A stretch of 64,000 nucleotides of DNA, from NCBI GenBank assembly GCA_041583495.1, contig JBFHFS010000016.1:33558-97557 (forward strand). The letters run 5' to 3'. The position numbers and the translations under genes are program-made. The notes beneath the pieces are model-generated. The model ran no database searches. It saw only the letters and a list, made by a program, of their open reading frames with translations, and was not told the origin of the DNA. Below, in pieces: positions 35,144-44,187 of the stretch; within the stretch, counting starts at the first letter, position 1; every line of letters starts with the position of its first letter. The DNA comes from JBFHFS01 sp041583495. Its GTDB lineage: Bacteria > Bacteroidota > Bacteroidia > Bacteroidales > Marinilabiliaceae.

Positions 35144-36484
35144 TTATCCCTCCTGGGGCGTGTAGGCCTGGCCTGGTAAAGGAACCTCTTTGGGAATATC
35201 CACAGGGCCAAAAGAGAACACTTTGGGCCCCAGTTTGAGATCGGAGTTCATCATCTCTTCCCAGGTTACCGTTTTACCGGTGTAAGCCGAAACGCGTCCC
35301 ATGATGGCGACCATGGTGGAGGTGGCCACCTTTTCCGCTTCATTGATGGGCTTGTTGGTGCGTATGGCGGTTACCAGATCGATATGCTCCTGTTGGTAAG
35401 GATTCATCATCAGGCCCTTTTGCGGGACCTCCTCCTCGTCCAGGGGATAGGGATATTCCCAGATAAGCTCCTCTTTGAGGTTATGAATCTGGTTGATGCA
35501 GTTGGTGGTTCCTTTGGTTCCCTGGATCCACTCAGAGACATTGTTGGTGCATCCATTGATTTGCCGACACATGCTGTGCATATGTGTCTGGTCTTCAAAA
35601 GTAAAATCTATGGAGAAATTATCGTATTGGTCGCCTGTTACGCGCCTTAATCGGGAACCAAACCCGGTGGCACTTATCGGATGGGCGCCTTTAAACCAAT
35701 GCACAACATCCAGATTGTGAACGTGCTGTTCAACGATGTGGTCGCCCGACAGCCAGCACCAGTTTACCCAGTCGCGAATCATATACTCCATCTCACTCCA
35801 TTCGGCATTGGGGTCACGATGCCATAACTTTCCGCCATTCCAATAGACGTTGGCCGAGGTGATCTCTCCAATACTTCCCTGGGCCACCTGCTGCCAGGTG
35901 TGGACGTAATCGCGCTGGTGGCGGCGTTGTGTCCCTGTAACCACACTAAGGCCCAAACCTTCGGCTTTTTTACCCGTGGCCATGATGGATCGGATGCCTA
36001 CGGGATCGACCGCTACGGGTTTTTCCATGAACACATGTTTGCGCCCCTGAATGGCTGCGGCAAAATGTTCGGGTCTGAAGTAGGGGGGAGTAGCCAGAAT
36101 AACTACGTCGACGCCTGAGTCAATGACCTTTTGGAAGGCGTCGAATCCCACGAAGCACATCTCATCAGGAATCTCCTGATTCTTTTGCTTGTTAAGCAGC
36201 TCTTTGGCCTCCAGGAGACGGTCTTCAAGCACATCGCCCAAAGCCACTACCTTAAGGTTGGGGCCTGCATCCAGAAATTGCTGGGCAGCGCCTTTCCCAC
36301 GTCCGCCACAGCCAATTAAGCCGGCTTTTATTAGCGGCCCGTCCGGAGCTGTATCCAGAAACTCAGGGATTTCTACTCTCTTACTTGAGCAGCTTGTAAT
36401 AAAGGCCGGAACGGCCATTGCAGCAGCACTTCCTACCAGGGCCTTGCCCAGGAAGTTCCTACGGTTCATATTACTTTGATTCAT
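35144..36484 (-). CDS. Tat-exported Gfo/Idh/MocA family oxidoreductase
   Basis: An NAD(P)-dependent sugar or cyclitol dehydrogenase-like protein, 446 residues. The twin-arginine motif is MNRRNFLGK (R8-R9); the signal ends FITSC (Cys32), so it may be an exported lipoprotein. The Rossmann motif is GLIGCGGRG (55-63). The family EKP motif with the catalytic Lys is FMEKPVAVDP (E154-P156). The C-terminal substrate domain has WCWLSGDHIVEQHVHNLDVVHW with conserved His residues. Exported members usually carry tightly bound cofactor, as in glucose-fructose oxidoreductase. It lies 21 bp after the cytochrome-SUMF1 gene. Confidence 0.9.
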   Translation of the reverse strand: MNQSNMNRRNFLGKALVGSAAAMAVPAFITSCSSKRVEIPEFLDTAPDGPLIKAGLIGCGGRGKGAAQQFLDAGPNLKVVALGDVLEDRLLEAKELLNKQKNQEIPDEMCFVGFDAFQKVIDSGVDVVILATPPYFRPEHFAAAIQGRKHVFMEKPVAVDPVGIRSIMATGKKAEGLGLSVVTGTQRRHQRDYVHTWQQVAQGSIGEITSANVYWNGGKLWHRDPNAEWSEMEYMIRDWVNWCWLSGDHIVEQHVHNLDVVHWFKGAHPISATGFGSRLRRVTGDQYDNFSIDFTFEDQTHMHSMCRQINGCTNNVSEWIQGTKGTTNCINQIHNLKEELIWEYPYPLDEEEVPQKGLMMNPYQQEHIDLVTAIRTNKPINEAEKVATSTMVAIMGRVSAYTGKTVTWEEMMNSDLKLGPKVFSFGPVDIPKEVPLPGQAYTPQEG

Positions 36485-36505
36485 GAATGTGGGATTAATA
36501 TTAGA

Positions 36506-38032
36506 TTATGGTTTATTGCCTGTGTTTTCATCAAACTCACAAACTACCCGAAAGCCTACGTTGCGACAATCGGAATACCACCAGATGGATTTGGGCATCT
36601 GGGGGTCCGTTTTCATCCAGGCGGTTTGTTGGGTGTGGGCCCGGCTGGCACATCTCACCTTCCCGGCATCATCGCGAAAGGATCCGCCTCTGATTACCCG
36701 TTCGGTGCCCTGTTCAGGACCTTTGGGGTCAGCCGTTGCGCTCCCGCTGTATTGTTGATAAGTGTCGGGTTGATACCAGTCGCTGCAAAATTCGGCTACA
36801 TTTCCCAACATGTTTTTTAGTCCGAAGGGATTGGCCATTACCAGATCTGGTTCCTGCGTCTTCCCGGGACTGTTTTCATTGTAAATAACATAAGAGTTAA
36901 TGGTGGTGGTGTCGTTGCCGGCAAATATCGACCAAAACCCGGATCTCTTGAATTTTTTAGGCTCTCCCACAAAAAAATAGGGGGTTTGCGTTTGGGCACG
37001 GCATGCATATTCCCATTCGGCTTCGGTGGGTAGCCGGTAGTGTTTGCCGGTCACTTTTGATAGCCACTTGCAATAGGTCTCCGCGGCATGAAAACGCATG
37101 GTTATGGCCGGTCTTCTGCCCATGCCCCAATTTTGGTCCGGCTGCCCGTAAGGGGGGGTTGCCCCCACAATAGCATCCACCTCCCCGGCCGTTGCCGAGC
37201 GGAGCCCTTCCGTGTCCGTGGAGCGCCCTTCTGCGGAGGTTTGACGATAAAACTCAAGGTATTCATCCCAGGTCACTTCCACCTCTGCCATAAAAAAGGG
37301 ACTTATCCTTACCTGTTGTTGGGGGCCTTCATCTTTTTCCCGGAAAGGCTCTGAGGGCGGACTGCCCATCTTAAATTCTCCCCCGGGAATGGCTTTCATA
37401 TTAAAGGAGACCCCTGAGCCGGGAATCTTCTCTTCGAAAGAGACAAACTGATGCACGGGTGTAGGGGCCAGGAATATCTCCTTTTGAATATTTGTGTTGA
37501 GACTCAGGAAATCATTGCCTTTGGAGGAATATCCTTCCATGTAATGGCCTGCATTCAAATGGCAGTTGATGCATTGTAAATCCTTGTCAGCTGCGTTTTG
37601 TGAGTAATATAGGTGGGCATCTTCCCCCTCCTTGGAGAGGGAGGCCGGAAAGATGGTTTCGTGGCAGTGCTCGCACGAGCGGTTATAGACATGCGCTTTG
37701 GCGTTTTCGAGAAGAGAACGTGCCTCCCAATCGAACGATTTGGGATCCCTGGTCCATTTCGACCAGATGTCGCGTGCGCCCGTTTTTACTTTGGCGACCA
37801 TATAACCTTCTCCTTTGGGGGGAAGGTGGCAATCCACGCAACCGGTCCTGACACCCGATTTGGTGTCGTAATGAATCGACTGTTTCCAGGAGGTAGTGGC
37901 CTGCGGATGAATGTCGTGACACGAAGCGCAATATTCGCTGGTGGAGGTTTTGTGCATCATTTTTCCGCCCATAAGAACAACCAATATACCTATAATAAAT
38001 GCTGATATGGAAAAGAAGAGTAATTTTTTCAT
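36506..38032 (-). CDS. NapC/NirT-like tetraheme cytochrome c fused to a SUMF1/FGE-type domain
   Basis: A 508-residue two-domain protein. Residues 4-22 form a single membrane anchor. Four CxxCH haem sites follow at 35-39, 65-69, 120-124 and 154-158, spaced like NapC/NirT/NrfH quinol dehydrogenases, which pass electrons from the menaquinone pool to periplasmic partners. Residues 210-500 form a SUMF1/formylglycine-generating-enzyme-type domain: FNMKAIPGGEFKMGS, YRLPTEAEWEYACRA, GLKNMLGNVAEFCSDW, ERVIRGGSF and the final NVGFRVV. The two active Cys of aerobic FGE are absent: the equivalent stretch reads SFRDDAGKVRC. True FGE activity is thus unlikely, and another SUMF1-fold role is probable. First gene of a group with two Tat-exported enzymes. 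Confidence 0.9.
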   Translation of the reverse strand: MKKLLFFSISAFIIGILVVLMGGKMMHKTSTSEYCASCHDIHPQATTSWKQSIHYDTKSGVRTGCVDCHLPPKGEGYMVAKVKTGARDIWSKWTRDPKSFDWEARSLLENAKAHVYNRSCEHCHETIFPASLSKEGEDAHLYYSQNAADKDLQCINCHLNAGHYMEGYSSKGNDFLSLNTNIQKEIFLAPTPVHQFVSFEEKIPGSGVSFNMKAIPGGEFKMGSPPSEPFREKDEGPQQQVRISPFFMAEVEVTWDEYLEFYRQTSAEGRSTDTEGLRSATAGEVDAIVGATPPYGQPDQNWGMGRRPAITMRFHAAETYCKWLSKVTGKHYRLPTEAEWEYACRAQTQTPYFFVGEPKKFKRSGFWSIFAGNDTTTINSYVIYNENSPGKTQEPDLVMANPFGLKNMLGNVAEFCSDWYQPDTYQQYSGSATADPKGPEQGTERVIRGGSFRDDAGKVRCASRAHTQQTAWMKTDPQMPKSIWWYSDCRNVGFRVVCEFDENTGNKP

Positions 38033-38400
38033 TGTTTGGTTGTTGTTAATAAATCAAAATAATAAAAAATTATTGGTTGGATTATTAATGGTAGGATATT
38101 AATTTGTTTTTTAGATCGATTATAAACAATTGTGTTCTAGACCTGTTTGGTTTTATTTATGCGGTCTGAGGCATGCCGTGAAGCCCAAAACGATGATAAA
38201 GGGCCTCTGATGAGTTCCTGCCCTTAAGGGCTTTCCTTCCTTTTTTGAATAACCGGATCGGGATAGGAGGAAGCCCAATTTACGAAGAGGATTCTGACAA
38301 AATGGGAAGAAGGGTTTAAGCCCAAATCCTTAAGGAAATGAAGGGGTGCCTTTTATGTATTGAAAGATAAGCTTATAGAAATAGATTTTGTGTTTTGCTT
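38033..38400. other. Divergent intergenic region between the cytochrome-SUMF1 gene and rpsO
   Basis: An AT-rich stretch near 38040-38150 followed by about 250 bp with no recognisable gene, repeat or operator. No exact minus-strand TAnnTTTG was found for the cytochrome operon, so its promoter may be regulated or divergent. Confidence 0.4.
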
Positions 38401-38432
38401 TTTGTTTTCTTTCAGATAAATATCTATCTTTG
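38401..38432 (+). promoter_or_regulatory. Consensus promoter of rpsO
   Basis: TTTG (38401-38404), a 20-nt spacer, then TATCTTTG (38425-38432). This is one of the best matches in the window to the Bacteroidota housekeeping promoter. The ATG is 36 nt downstream. Confidence 0.8.
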
Positions 38433-38468
38433 CGAACTCGATTAAAAATGAATATATAATTGTAGATT

Positions 38469-38738
38469 ATGCATTTGACAAAAGAAGAAATTCAAGGAAT
38501 TTTTGAGAAGTACGGGAAGTCGAATACTGATACTGGTTCATCAGAAAGCCAGATAGCATTATTTTCCAACCGTATCAACCATTTGACGGAACATATGAAG
38601 TCAAATCGGAAGGATTTTGGCACGGAACATGCCCTTAAAAGAATGGTTGGTAAACGTCGTCGTTTGCTGGACTATTTAAAAGCAAAGGATATTGAAAAAT
38701 ATCGTTCGCTTATTAAGGAATTGGGTATCCGTAAGTAA
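38469..38738 (+). CDS. rpsO: 30S ribosomal protein S15
   Basis: Binds the central domain of 16S rRNA early in 30S assembly. The 89-residue protein is full length. Conserved segments are TGSSESQIALFSNRINHLTEH, the LKRMVGKRRRLLDYLK region and the C-terminal YRSLIKELGIRK. It has a consensus promoter and is followed by a terminator and pnp, an order conserved widely across bacteria. No obvious pseudoknot of the E. coli autoregulatory type was looked for successfully. Confidence 0.98.
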   Translation: MHLTKEEIQGIFEKYGKSNTDTGSSESQIALFSNRINHLTEHMKSNRKDFGTEHALKRMVGKRRRLLDYLKAKDIEKYRSLIKELGIRK

Positions 38739-38758
38739 TCCGGGATAAACTATTAGTG

Positions 38759-38788
38759 AAAGGCAATTCTCTTGTGGAATTGCCTTTT
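38759..38788 (+). terminator. Terminator between rpsO and pnp
   Basis: AAAGGCAATTC (38759-38769) pairs with GAATTGCCTTT (38777-38787) followed by a final T, around a seven-base loop. The short T run may allow some readthrough into pnp. Confidence 0.75.
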
Positions 38789-38873
38789 CTGATTTAATTA
38801 CCGGTAGAATTTTGTTTTTGGTCCCTCGCGTTGGGTTATTAAAAAAGTTAACGAGAGTATCCCATATATTACC

Positions 38874-38881
38874 TATATTTG
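38874..38881 (+). promoter_or_regulatory. -7 element of pnp
   Basis: TATATTTG at 38874-38881, 38 nt before the ATG at 38920. Confidence 0.6.
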
Positions 38882-38919
38882 GGAAGTTAAAGAAATTGTA
38901 AGAAAAATAGAAATTGAAG

Positions 38920-41046
38920 ATGATTAAGCCGATTGAAAAAAGTATTGACCTTGGCGATGGAAGGTCTATTGTAATTGAAACCGGAAAGTTGGCCAAACAG
39001 GCCGATGGAGCCGTTGTGGTGCGAATGGGTAACACCTATTTGTTGGCCACGGTAGTGTCTGCTAAAGATGCCAAACCCGACGTCGATTTTATGCCCCTGT
39101 CTGTTGATTATAAAGAGAAGTTTTCCGCAGCGGGTCGTTTCCCGGGTGGTTTTTTGAAGCGGGAAGGACGTCCCTCTGACTACGAGATATTGGTGTCCCG
39201 TTTGGTGGACCGTGCTTTACGTCCCCTCTTTCCGTCTGATTATCATGCAGATACTTTTGTAAATGTGACGCTGATCTCTGCTGATGCTGAAAGTACCCCC
39301 GATGCATTGGCCGGACTGGCTGCTTCGGCTGCTTTGGCTGTGTCGGATATTCCATTTGGCGGACCCATTTCTGAAGTGCGTGTAGCACGCATCAATGGTC
39401 AGTTAAAGGTCAATCCTTCTGTGTCAGAACTCGCAGGTGCCGATATGGAAATCATCGTCGCTGCCTCCATCGACAATATCCTGATGGTTGAAGGTGAGAT
39501 GAATGAAGTGTCGGAAGACGAGTTACTTGAAGCCATGAAAGTGGCCCATAAGGCGATCAAAGTTCAATGTCAGGCACAGATTGAACTGGCCGAATTGGTT
39601 GGTAATACTAAGAAAAGAGAGTATAACCACGAAAACAACGATGAAGAGTTGCGCCAGCACATCTGGGAGGCAACCTATCAAAAAGCTTATGAAGCAGCCA
39701 GGTCGGCTAATCCCAACAAACATGAGCGCTTTGATGCATTCGAGGCCATCGTGTTGGATTATATTCAAACCAACTATAGTGAAGAGGGTGCTGTGATTCC
39801 CGAAGGACTAATCAGAAGATACTTCCACGATGTGGAGAAGGAAGCTGTTCGCAGGGTGATGCTCGACGAAAATGTGCGCCTCGACGGTCGTGCCATGAAT
39901 GAGATCAGGCCCATTTGGTCGGAGGTAGACTATCTGCCGGGGCCTCATGGTTCCGCCATCTTCACCCGCGGAGAAACTCAGTCGCTCACCACTGTGACAC
40001 TGGGATCCAAGTTGGATGAAAAAATTATTGATAATGTTTTGCTTCGCGGTGTAGATCGTTTCTTACTGCATTATAACTTCCCTCCATTTTCTACCGGAGA
40101 CGCCAGGGCCTATAGAGGTGTTGGCCGTCGCGAGGTGGGGCATGGTAATCTGGCTCAAAGGGCTCTTAAAGGAATGCTTCCTGATGAATTGCCATATGTG
40201 GTACGTATCGTCTCCGATATATTGGAGTCTAACGGTTCGTCTTCAATGGCCACTGTTTGTGCCGGTACTCTGGCGCTGATGGATGCAGGGGTGCAGATCA
40301 AGAAGCCTGTTTCCGGTATTGCCATGGGGCTCATCACCGATACCAAGAGTGATAAGTTTGTGGTGCTTTCCGACATCCTGGGAGACGAGGATCACCTGGG
40401 CGATATGGACTTTAAAGTAACCGGTACCAGAGATGGTATTACCGCCACACAAATGGATATTAAGGTCGATGGCTTGTCTTACGAAGTGCTTAAGAAAGCA
40501 TTGGCGCAAGCTCGCGAAGGCCGCTTACATATTCTGGATAAGATTGCCGAGACCATGAGTGAGCCCCGCGCGGACTACAAACCTCATGCTCCCCGTATTG
40601 TTACCCTCAAGATTCCTAAAGAGATGATTGGTGCGGTAATCGGACCAGGTGGAAAAATCATTCAGGAAATCCAAGCCGAAACCGACGCGGTAATCGTGAT
40701 CAAAGAAGAGGGTGCTTTTGGTATTGTTGATGTGGCTTCTTCCAATAAGGAGAATATCGATAAAGCCCTGGCCCGCATTAATGCCATTGTGGCCATTCCT
40801 GAAGTAGGGAAAATCTACACTGGTAAGGTCAAGTCAATTGTTCCCTTTGGTGCTTTTGTTGAAATCCTTCCCGGAAAAGATGGCTTGCTGCACATCTCCG
40901 AGATTGAATGGCGTCGTCTTGAAAAAGTCGAAGAGGTGCTTAAAGAAGGTGAAGTTATTGAGGTGAAGTTGATCGATGTGGATCAGCGCTCCGGAAAACT
41001 TAAGCTTTCCAGAAAAGTGTTGTTGCCACGGCCTGAAAAAAATTAG
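38920..41046 (+). CDS. pnp: Polyribonucleotide nucleotidyltransferase (PNPase)
   Basis: A 3'-5' phosphorolytic exoribonuclease acting in mRNA decay. At 708 residues it is full length. Two RNase PH-like cores are visible (first from GDGRSIVIETGKLAKQ with FPGGFLKREGRPSDYEIL; second with RGETQSLTTVTLGS and FPPFSTGDARAYRG). The KH domain is IPKEMIGAVIGPGGKIIQEI, and the S1 domain is GKVKSIVPFGAFVEILPGKD with GLLHISEI. The ATG at 38920 gives MIKPIEKS; the TTG six bases earlier is not a likely start. It has its own promoter and terminator downstream of rpsO. Confidence 0.98.
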   Translation: MIKPIEKSIDLGDGRSIVIETGKLAKQADGAVVVRMGNTYLLATVVSAKDAKPDVDFMPLSVDYKEKFSAAGRFPGGFLKREGRPSDYEILVSRLVDRALRPLFPSDYHADTFVNVTLISADAESTPDALAGLAASAALAVSDIPFGGPISEVRVARINGQLKVNPSVSELAGADMEIIVAASIDNILMVEGEMNEVSEDELLEAMKVAHKAIKVQCQAQIELAELVGNTKKREYNHENNDEELRQHIWEATYQKAYEAARSANPNKHERFDAFEAIVLDYIQTNYSEEGAVIPEGLIRRYFHDVEKEAVRRVMLDENVRLDGRAMNEIRPIWSEVDYLPGPHGSAIFTRGETQSLTTVTLGSKLDEKIIDNVLLRGVDRFLLHYNFPPFSTGDARAYRGVGRREVGHGNLAQRALKGMLPDELPYVVRIVSDILESNGSSSMATVCAGTLALMDAGVQIKKPVSGIAMGLITDTKSDKFVVLSDILGDEDHLGDMDFKVTGTRDGITATQMDIKVDGLSYEVLKKALAQAREGRLHILDKIAETMSEPRADYKPHAPRIVTLKIPKEMIGAVIGPGGKIIQEIQAETDAVIVIKEEGAFGIVDVASSNKENIDKALARINAIVAIPEVGKIYTGKVKSIVPFGAFVEILPGKDGLLHISEIEWRRLEKVEEVLKEGEVIEVKLIDVDQRSGKLKLSRKVLLPRPEKN

Positions 41047-41074
41047 TCTGTAAGCAGGCGCTTTCAAATACTCT

Positions 41075-41112
41075 AATCCCCGGCGGTGATTCACTCACTT
41101 CCGGGGATTTTG
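41075..41112 (+). terminator. Terminator after pnp
   Basis: AATCCCCGG (41075-41083) pairs with CCGGGGATT (41101-41109), followed by TTTTG. Loop of 17 nt. Confidence 0.75.
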
Positions 41113-41255
41113 TTTCTTTGAAAGAAAATTGATACCTTAACCTTATTATCCACAATAGGTTGTTTTTAAGCAGGAATGGGTTGGGATTCCATTATGGTGC
41201 CCCCTGCAAATTGAGCTCATTCCAAAGTGGATTCTTTTATATTATTTTTTGAATT

Positions 41256-41747
41256 ATGTCTGGTTATAAAAGTATTCAGCAGTGGTACGATATTTTGAGT
41301 GCCCGGCTTAAGGGGATTCCCCGGGAAAGTATCCGGTTTTACAGTCTGGAGGCATTTCCCAGGTTGATGCACTATCTGGAAACGCACAGGACAGACTGTC
41401 CGGAGTGTTCCCGCCACTTTCAAACGCTCGATAAAATGAGCCATCATCTTGGGGCATGGATGAAAACAGATGCCCCGGAAGTAAAGATTTTTCAGGCTGA
41501 GCTGGAGGAGAGTGTTAAACATCTTCGTGCCCGGCATCAGGTGGTCCCTCGGGGCTTATGGCTCTCGCGGTTCGTGTTCTTTGGCCTCCTGGTAGGTGTT
41601 TTTGGGGCACTGGTGGCTGTTTTTTTTGTTGCCGGATTGGTTATTGGTGGAATCCTGCTCACCGGCGGATTTATCGGAATGGTGGGTGGATGGCTGGCAG
41701 GGAAAAATAAGGAGCGTAGAATAAAAAAACAGGATAGATTGTTTTAA
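41256..41747 (+). CDS. Hypothetical membrane protein with N-terminal HxxxCxxC motif
   Basis: No family recognised. The 163 residues begin with a soluble helical part containing HRTDCPECSRHF (about 44-55), a compact His/Cys arrangement like the zinc-binding anti-sigma (HC2-type) motif. More helices follow. Then come two hydrophobic segments (about 105-126 and 128-148; LWLSRFVFFGLLVGVFGALV and GLVIGGILLTGGFIGMVGGW) and a Lys/Arg-rich tail (KNKERRIKKQDRLF) that should face the cytoplasm. There is no signal peptide. A membrane-bound zinc-dependent regulator is possible, but no sigma-factor gene is adjacent. The stop is 23 bp before the prolyl oligopeptidase start, so the two genes may be co-transcribed. 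Confidence 0.65.
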   Translation: MSGYKSIQQWYDILSARLKGIPRESIRFYSLEAFPRLMHYLETHRTDCPECSRHFQTLDKMSHHLGAWMKTDAPEVKIFQAELEESVKHLRARHQVVPRGLWLSRFVFFGLLVGVFGALVAVFFVAGLVIGGILLTGGFIGMVGGWLAGKNKERRIKKQDRLF

Positions 41748-41770
41748 GCCGTTCTAAATATTTGAGAATT

Positions 41771-43894
41771 ATGAAACATACCTACATCTCTTTGCTGTTA
41801 CTTCTAATGATTATGCTCAATCTTTCTTGTGGCCCTAAATCCAAGCGACCCCAATATCCCAGCACCAGGCAGGACGCTACCGTGGATACTTATTTTGGAC
41901 AGACCGTAGCCGATCCCTACCGCTGGCTCGAGGACGACCGGTCGCCCCAAACCGAAGCCTGGGTGGAGGCCCAAAACCTGGTGACTCAATCTTTTTTGAG
42001 CCGGATTCCCTTCAGAGATACGATTAAAGCACGGCTGACCCGGGTCTGGAACTATAAAAAAGAGGGAACCCCGGTGCGTAAAGGCGAATATTATTTCGTG
42101 TCCAGAAACGACGGCCTTCAAAATCAGTCGGTTCTGTATGTGAAGAAAGGGGAGAATGGGGAAGAGCGGATGCTTTTAGATCCTAATACCCTCTCGGATG
42201 ATGGAACGGTGGCCCTTGCCAACTACTCCTTTTCGGAGGACGGAAGCTATATGGCTTATGCCATCTCAAGGGGAGGGTCCGACTGGCAGGAAATTTTTGT
42301 TAAAGAGGTTTCTTCGGGTGAAGAGTTGAAGGATCACCTGGAATGGGTGAAGTTTTCAGGTATCTCGTGGCTTAACGAAAAGGGCTTCTATTACAGCCGC
42401 TATGATTCGCCTTCGAAAGGCGATGAACTCACCAATGTGAATGAGTATCAGCAGGTCTATTTTCACCAACTGGGAGAGGGACAGGAATCCGACCGGCTCA
42501 TCTTTAAAGATAAAGATCACGCCCGGAGAAATTATACAGCCGAGGTGGATGATGCCGGAAAACATCTGTTGGTGTATGGCAGCGAATCCACCAGTAACAA
42601 CTCACTGATGATAAAAGTTATTGGCAGCTCTGATGTTTGGCAAATAGCCGATTCCACCTTCGAAAATGAGTCGGCTTACCTCGGAACCGTGAAGAACAGA
42701 TACTGGGTGCTGACCAATTATGAGGCCCCCCGATACAGAGTGATGGCCATCGACCCCCGAAATCCGGCTCTTGAAAATTGGAAAGAGGTTATCCCGGAAC
42801 AGGATCATGTGCTTCAGAGTGTTTTTCTTTCCCAATCGTTTGCCATAGCCCAATATATGGTAGATGCCGAAGCCCATCTCGAAGTTTTTAATTTGAATGG
42901 TAAAAAAGAGTACGACCTGAGCTTGCCGGGTCCGGGGTCGGTGCCTTCTTTTCAGGCCATCAGGAAAAGTGATGTGGTATGGTTCGGTTTTACATCCTAT
43001 GCGGTTCCCGACAGAGTTTATCGCTACGATTTGACAACCAGGGAGATGAAGGTAGCTTTTGAGTCGGATGTCGATTTTGAGGGTTCTCAATACGAAACCA
43101 ACCTGGTATTTGTGGAAGCCGGGGATGGAGCGCAAATACCCTTGCATATTGTTCATAAAAAAGGCGTGGTGCTCGATGGCAACAATCCCTTGTTGCTCTA
43201 TGGATACGGAGGATTTAACGTGGTTTATCAGCCGCGCTTCGACGTTCGTTTGGTGCCCTGGCTCGAAAACGGAGGTGTTTATGTTAATGCACACATCCGT
43301 GGTGGGGGCGAGTATGGAGACGACTGGCACCAGGCTGGCACTAAGTTGAACAAGCAACAGGTGTTTGATGATTTCATTTTTGTGGCCGAAAAGCTTATTG
43401 AAATGGGCTATACCAATCCCAGACGTTTGGCCGTTAAAGGTGGCTCCAATGGCGGCTTGCTTGTTGGTGCCGTGGTGAATCAAAGACCCGATCTGTTTCA
43501 GGTGGCCTTGCCAGCGGTGGGTGTGATGGATATGCTTCGCTATCATCTCTTTACCATCGGATGGGCCTGGGCGGGTGATTATGGCCGAAGCGATGACAGT
43601 GAGGAAATGTTCCGTTATCTCTATGGTTACTCCCCCTTGCACAACATTCGTTCCGACGTGGAATATCCGGCCACCATGGTCTTTACCGCCGATCACGACG
43701 ATCGGGTGGTGCCCGCGCATTCGTTCAAGTACATTGCCACCCTTCAGGAAAAATACAAGGGAGAGCATCCCATGTTAATACGTATCGAGACCAAAGCCGG
43801 TCATGGTGCCGGAAAGCCCGTGTCGAAACAAATTGAGGAGGTAAGCGATGAATGGGCCTTTACGTTTTACAATATGGGGATCGTTCCCTATTGA
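41771..43894 (+). CDS. Prolyl oligopeptidase family serine peptidase (S9A), lipoprotein
   Basis: A periplasmic or surface prolyl endopeptidase, 707 residues. The lipoprotein signal ends MLNLSC (Cys20). The beta-propeller domain spans about 70-420. The catalytic alpha/beta-hydrolase domain has the Ser in KGGSNGGLLVGAV, the Asp in TADHDDRVVPAHS and the His in KAGHGAGKP. Conserved N-terminal ADPYRWLEDDRSP is typical of S9A. The ATG at 41771 is chosen because it starts the lipoprotein signal; 41762 adds only three residues. It would degrade short Pro-containing peptides for nutrition. Confidence 0.95.
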   Translation: MKHTYISLLLLLMIMLNLSCGPKSKRPQYPSTRQDATVDTYFGQTVADPYRWLEDDRSPQTEAWVEAQNLVTQSFLSRIPFRDTIKARLTRVWNYKKEGTPVRKGEYYFVSRNDGLQNQSVLYVKKGENGEERMLLDPNTLSDDGTVALANYSFSEDGSYMAYAISRGGSDWQEIFVKEVSSGEELKDHLEWVKFSGISWLNEKGFYYSRYDSPSKGDELTNVNEYQQVYFHQLGEGQESDRLIFKDKDHARRNYTAEVDDAGKHLLVYGSESTSNNSLMIKVIGSSDVWQIADSTFENESAYLGTVKNRYWVLTNYEAPRYRVMAIDPRNPALENWKEVIPEQDHVLQSVFLSQSFAIAQYMVDAEAHLEVFNLNGKKEYDLSLPGPGSVPSFQAIRKSDVVWFGFTSYAVPDRVYRYDLTTREMKVAFESDVDFEGSQYETNLVFVEAGDGAQIPLHIVHKKGVVLDGNNPLLLYGYGGFNVVYQPRFDVRLVPWLENGGVYVNAHIRGGGEYGDDWHQAGTKLNKQQVFDDFIFVAEKLIEMGYTNPRRLAVKGGSNGGLLVGAVVNQRPDLFQVALPAVGVMDMLRYHLFTIGWAWAGDYGRSDDSEEMFRYLYGYSPLHNIRSDVEYPATMVFTADHDDRVVPAHSFKYIATLQEKYKGEHPMLIRIETKAGHGAGKPVSKQIEEVSDEWAFTFYNMGIVPY

Positions 43895-44132
43895 GAATAA
43901 AAATCAGATGTTAAATGGTTTAGGCTACCCTGGAGGTGAATTTCATTGGCAGCAGCCGGGAGAGGGTCCTGGGGCTCCTGATGAATCCTGATTTTTTTGC
44001 CGGGGGATTTGCCTAAGTCGTTTTGGGTATGGTTCAGGTAACAACATTCATTTTTTTGTTGTAATATTTTGATGGTTCCCTATTATTTGCAATATTTGGG
44101 AACCAAAACCTTTTAATTAATAAAAACATTCT
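43895..44132. other. Intergenic region upstream of the TPR lipoprotein
   Basis: About 240 bp with no gene or repeat recognised. The right end is AT-rich and leads into the -7 element at 44133. Confidence 0.4.
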
Positions 44133-44140
44133 TAAATTTG
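44133..44140 (+). promoter_or_regulatory. -7 element of the TPR lipoprotein gene
   Basis: TAAATTTG at 44133-44140. The in-frame GTG at 44140 overlaps it and so cannot be the start; the ATG at 44188 is. Confidence 0.65.
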
Positions 44141-44187
44141 TGAAGAGGATTGGATTTTATTCAAGAACAAATAACCTAGTGGACATT

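Noticed and set aside
36506..37400. SUMF1 domain as a genuine formylglycine-generating enzyme for the two sulfatases
   Set aside because: The two FGE active-site cysteines are absent, and the sulfatases are about 26 kb away.
42602..43768. 388-codon open frame antisense to the prolyl oligopeptidase gene
   Set aside because: The sense frame has a complete catalytic triad and signal peptide; the antisense frame has no domain.
44140..44187. GTG at 44140 as the start of the TPR lipoprotein
   Set aside because: It coincides with the last base of the -7 element; the ATG at 44188 opens a proper lipoprotein signal.
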